DNA of 6,756 nucleotides from Chitinophagales bacterium (GTDB lineage: Bacteria > Bacteroidota > Bacteroidia > Chitinophagales > Chitinophagaceae), in the NCBI GenBank assembly GCA_013297585.1, contig JAAFHG010000202.1, positions 1 to 6,756 on the forward strand. Direction: 5' to 3'. The position numbers were made by a program, and so were the translations under genes. Positions 5,096-6,756 of this stretch are shown piece after piece. Each line of letters begins with the position of its first letter. Position 1 is the first letter of the stretch. Below the pieces are notes generated by a model. It saw only the letters and a program-made list of their open reading frames with translations, had not been told where the DNA came from and ran no database searches.

Positions 5096-6609
5096 ATCCC
5101 ATATCCCATATCCTCGGCATCGATATTACTGATGTTATCAGTTTTTCCTGGATCATGAAAAGAATGTGCTACTCGGACTGGATTCGCAATTTTTTCAGTG
5201 CACCCATTACAATATGTATTATTATTTGTGTTATTGGGTGGATTGAAAATATTACTTAAGTTTTGTGCAACTACACATAGTGGTTTACTACCTTCAATTA
5301 CAGATTTTATTTTACTGTAATTTGGTCGGTAAATTGCAAAATCTTCTATAATAGCATTTCCACCCGCTCTTTTTATTAAATTCTCTAATATATCTTGAAA
5401 TATTATGCCAGATGGATCTAACGTCTCGGCGAGTTCCTCTTTTACTGCATTTTCAAAAATTTTACTTTCCCCACCTATTGCTCTATCAACACCTTTGCTG
5501 TAAAAAGTATAAGTCCCGTCAGTGTTCGTTGTGTATCCATATTCACGGTTACTATTATAGTTGCGTGGCAATGCACCTGTGTAAAGAGGGTCTTTTAAAG
5601 TTGTTAGCTTAAAATTATTAGGCTCATTCACATCTGAACTAGCTACCAACCACCCTTCACTATTAGATGAGACTCTGTTTACTGATGTTTTAAGTACAGC
5701 ACCATTACCTCTAGTTGTTGAGGTATTCCATAAAGCTAAGTTACTGGCATCATGAGGTGTTATAGTCATAGTCGTGTTATCTACAAAGTCGTTTAAATGC
5801 AGTCTAATGTATTCTAGTAATTCATTTGCAGTTAATCTATGTCCATTTATAGTTGGCAAACTAATGATTTTAACTGGAAAATAGTCAAGATTTGTTATTT
5901 GGCTATAAGGTGCATTCATACTTTTAACCCGACTAATGGCATCACTTGCCAAAACTATCGAAGCATTATTTAAGCTTGTAGTACTTGGTATGTAACTAGC
6001 TAAGTTTGCCCATTTTTGGAAAGCAATATCATTAATTGTGAATAGCCCGAGTGGGCGCCCTGCAACAAATTCTTGTAGCGCATTGATTCTAAAATCTTGT
6101 GGTAGGCTTGGATTTAAAAATATTTCACAAGGATCGGGTGGTGTAATTGCAGTATTAGGGTCATAGTTTGGATCTCCATATGTAAAAAGCCTCGTTGAAT
6201 AATATTCTATCACATTTTGGTCACTACCACCTTCATAAGTAGGCGGTAAAGCAGGAAATTCAGGTTCAGGGGGGTCAGGTAATGGCTCTATATCTTCTAC
6301 GAGATAGCCGCCAGGTTCAATAATAATTTCACCTTCTCCAAAACCTTCATTACCAGAATTGTTACCGCCATTACCATAGTTGGCCGAAGTAGGGCTATTG
6401 CCTAAATAACCACCATTTGTGTTGGGGCATAACAAACCACCACTAATGAAATTAACGATTTTCTGGAAGAAATTTAACCCGCTACTACTTGAAGTATAGT
6501 TGCTACGTTGTGCATATAATACATTTGAATTAGTTATATGAATACTTCCACCCTCAATATATACAACTATGTTAAAAAAGAAAATAATAGTCAGTATTAT
6601 TTTTTTCAT
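5056..6609 (-). CDS. Secreted multidomain carrier protein, frame broken before DUF3289 (5' part of split gene)
   Basis: This 517-aa frame encodes the N-terminal part of a protein whose C-terminal domain lies in another frame at 4385-5095. Residues 1-34 are a signal peptide of the same type as in the 332-aa protein, ending YAQ with likely cleavage before Gln34. Residues 60-130 are Gly/Asn-rich then Pro/Glu-rich linkers. Residues 131-250 include a helical segment. Residues about 245-380 carry PVKIISLPTINGHRLT and NSNREYGYTTNTDGTYTFYSKGVDR, a pattern I associate from memory with the pre-toxin region of Bacteroidota polymorphic proteins. Residues 385-440 are mixed helix, and 460-475 is an Asn/Cys-rich hinge. 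The natural sequence ends near NIDAEDM (residues 495-501). The last 14 or so residues are out-of-frame readthrough of the 7-bp repeat to a TAG at 5056-5058. A T9SS sorting domain is absent, so the export route beyond Sec is unknown. It begins 20 bp after a degraded sorting-domain remnant. Confidence 0.83.
   Translation of the reverse strand: MKKIILTIIFFFNIVVYIEGGSIHITNSNVLYAQRSNYTSSSSGLNFFQKIVNFISGGLLCPNTNGGYLGNSPTSANYGNGGNNSGNEGFGEGEIIIEPGGYLVEDIEPLPDPPEPEFPALPPTYEGGSDQNVIEYYSTRLFTYGDPNYDPNTAITPPDPCEIFLNPSLPQDFRINALQEFVAGRPLGLFTINDIAFQKWANLASYIPSTTSLNNASIVLASDAISRVKSMNAPYSQITNLDYFPVKIISLPTINGHRLTANELLEYIRLHLNDFVDNTTMTITPHDASNLALWNTSTTRGNGAVLKTSVNRVSSNSEGWLVASSDVNEPNNFKLTTLKDPLYTGALPRNYNSNREYGYTTNTDGTYTFYSKGVDRAIGGESKIFENAVKEELAETLDPSGIIFQDILENLIKRAGGNAIIEDFAIYRPNYSKIKSVIEGSKPLCVVAQNLSNIFNPPNNTNNNTYCNGCTEKIANPVRVAHSFHDPGKTDNISNIDAEDMGYGIWDIVMLQMTILL
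5087..5113 (-). repeat. Heptanucleotide tandem repeat at the frame break (GGGATAT, 3.9 copies)
   Basis: On the minus strand a GGATAT is followed by three full GGGATAT units, 27 bp in all. The repeat lies exactly where the 517-aa frame and the DUF3289 frame should join. Removing two units (14 bp) gives ...DAEDMGYCDV... in one frame of 736 codons. Adding one unit (7 bp) gives a 743-aa fusion. Removing one unit gives a TGA almost at once. The unit length, not divisible by three, is typical of slipped-strand switches. Confidence 0.95.
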
Positions 6610-6756
6610 TGTCTGTTTAATTTAAAAATTTACAATTTCACCACTTTAGCGGTTCTTACCTTATTGACATATTGTAGTTACAATATGTAGTAGCCCGCAG
6701 CTATTTGCTGGGTTTGTATAGGTAATGTATAGCTACCTGCTGGCAGTACACCGGCT
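6592..6756 (-). repeat. Long direct repeat, copy B (continues past window edge)
   Basis: Counterpart of 2481-2645 at constant offset 4111 bp. It covers the start codon and first codons of the 517-aa gene, the 20-bp leader and the end of a sorting domain. The two copies are near-identical except for a cluster of substitutions at 6677-6702 (including the premature stop) and the outermost few bases. Confidence 0.92.
6630..6756 (-). pseudogene. T9SS type A sorting-domain fragment with internal stop, truncated by window edge
   Basis: Translation in the sorting-domain frame gives AGVLPAGSYTLPIQTQQI, then AAGYYIL, a TAA at 6678-6680, and then LQYVNKVRTAKVVKL before the original TAA at 6630-6632. 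In copy A the stop position is a Lys codon. The internal stop removes the last beta strand and the basic tail of the domain, which are needed for T9SS recognition in the family, so this copy is probably non-functional. The 5' part lies outside the window, so it is unknown whether a cargo protein is attached. The preserved sequence after the stop shows the damage is recent, or that the DNA is kept similar by gene conversion with copy A. Confidence 0.82.

Noticed and set aside
4385..5113. Programmed ribosomal frameshift as the cause of the split frame
   Set aside because: No slippery heptamer of the usual X-XXY-YYZ kind and no clear downstream stem-loop were seen; a repeat copy-number change explains the join better.
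5412..5612. Plus-strand frame of 66 codons inside the carrier protein gene
   Set aside because: Lies wholly opposite the conserved REYGYT...GVDR region of the carrier and has no supported start or homology.

Overview
The window looks like an accessory locus from a low-GC member of the Bacteroidota. The main evidence is a recognisable type IX secretion system (T9SS) type A C-terminal sorting domain with a YPNPF motif and a Lys-rich KVVKL end. Supporting evidence is the Bacteroidota-style signal peptides ending in 'AQ', lipoprotein signals with relaxed lipoboxes, and A-rich leaders without a clear Shine-Dalgarno sequence. Genus cannot be read from the sequence. Every supported gene is on the minus strand, so transcription runs from high to low coordinates.

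Layout in transcription order. (1) 6756-6630: the 3' end of a T9SS sorting-domain gene, carrying an in-frame stop and running off the window. (2) 6609-4385: a secreted multidomain protein split into two overlapping frames (517 aa and 236 aa) at a 7-bp tandem repeat. Its C-terminal part matches DUF3289. (3) 4367-3879: a putative lipoprotein. (4) A strong intrinsic terminator inside an intergenic repeat. (5) 3613-3137: a small exported protein flanked on both sides by related direct repeats. (6) 2857-2519: an orphan T9SS sorting domain without cargo. (7) 2498-1500: a second secreted protein with the same type of signal peptide but a different body. (8) A strong hairpin. (9) 1430-975 and 944-21: two more putative lipoproteins.

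The window appears to contain two versions of one cassette plan. Each has a sorting-domain 3' end, then exactly 20 bp, then an ATG-AAA-AAA-ATA-ATA gene with a shared signal peptide and a variable body, then one or more lipoprotein genes. About 160 bp around the sorting-domain end and the downstream start codon are nearly identical, without indels, between the two copies. By inference this resembles a polymorphic effector/immunity locus: a constant head that can recombine, variable secreted C-termini (one being DUF3289), and small lipoproteins as candidate protective partners. No toxic activity or immunity can be proven from sequence.

The most notable single feature is the heptanucleotide repeat at 5087-5113. 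It sits exactly where the conserved start of DUF3289 should join the upstream carrier. Two units fewer or one unit more would restore one continuous protein of about 736 or 743 aa, so the locus is a candidate slipped-strand (phase-variable) switch. A simple disabling expansion or an assembly error is the alternative.
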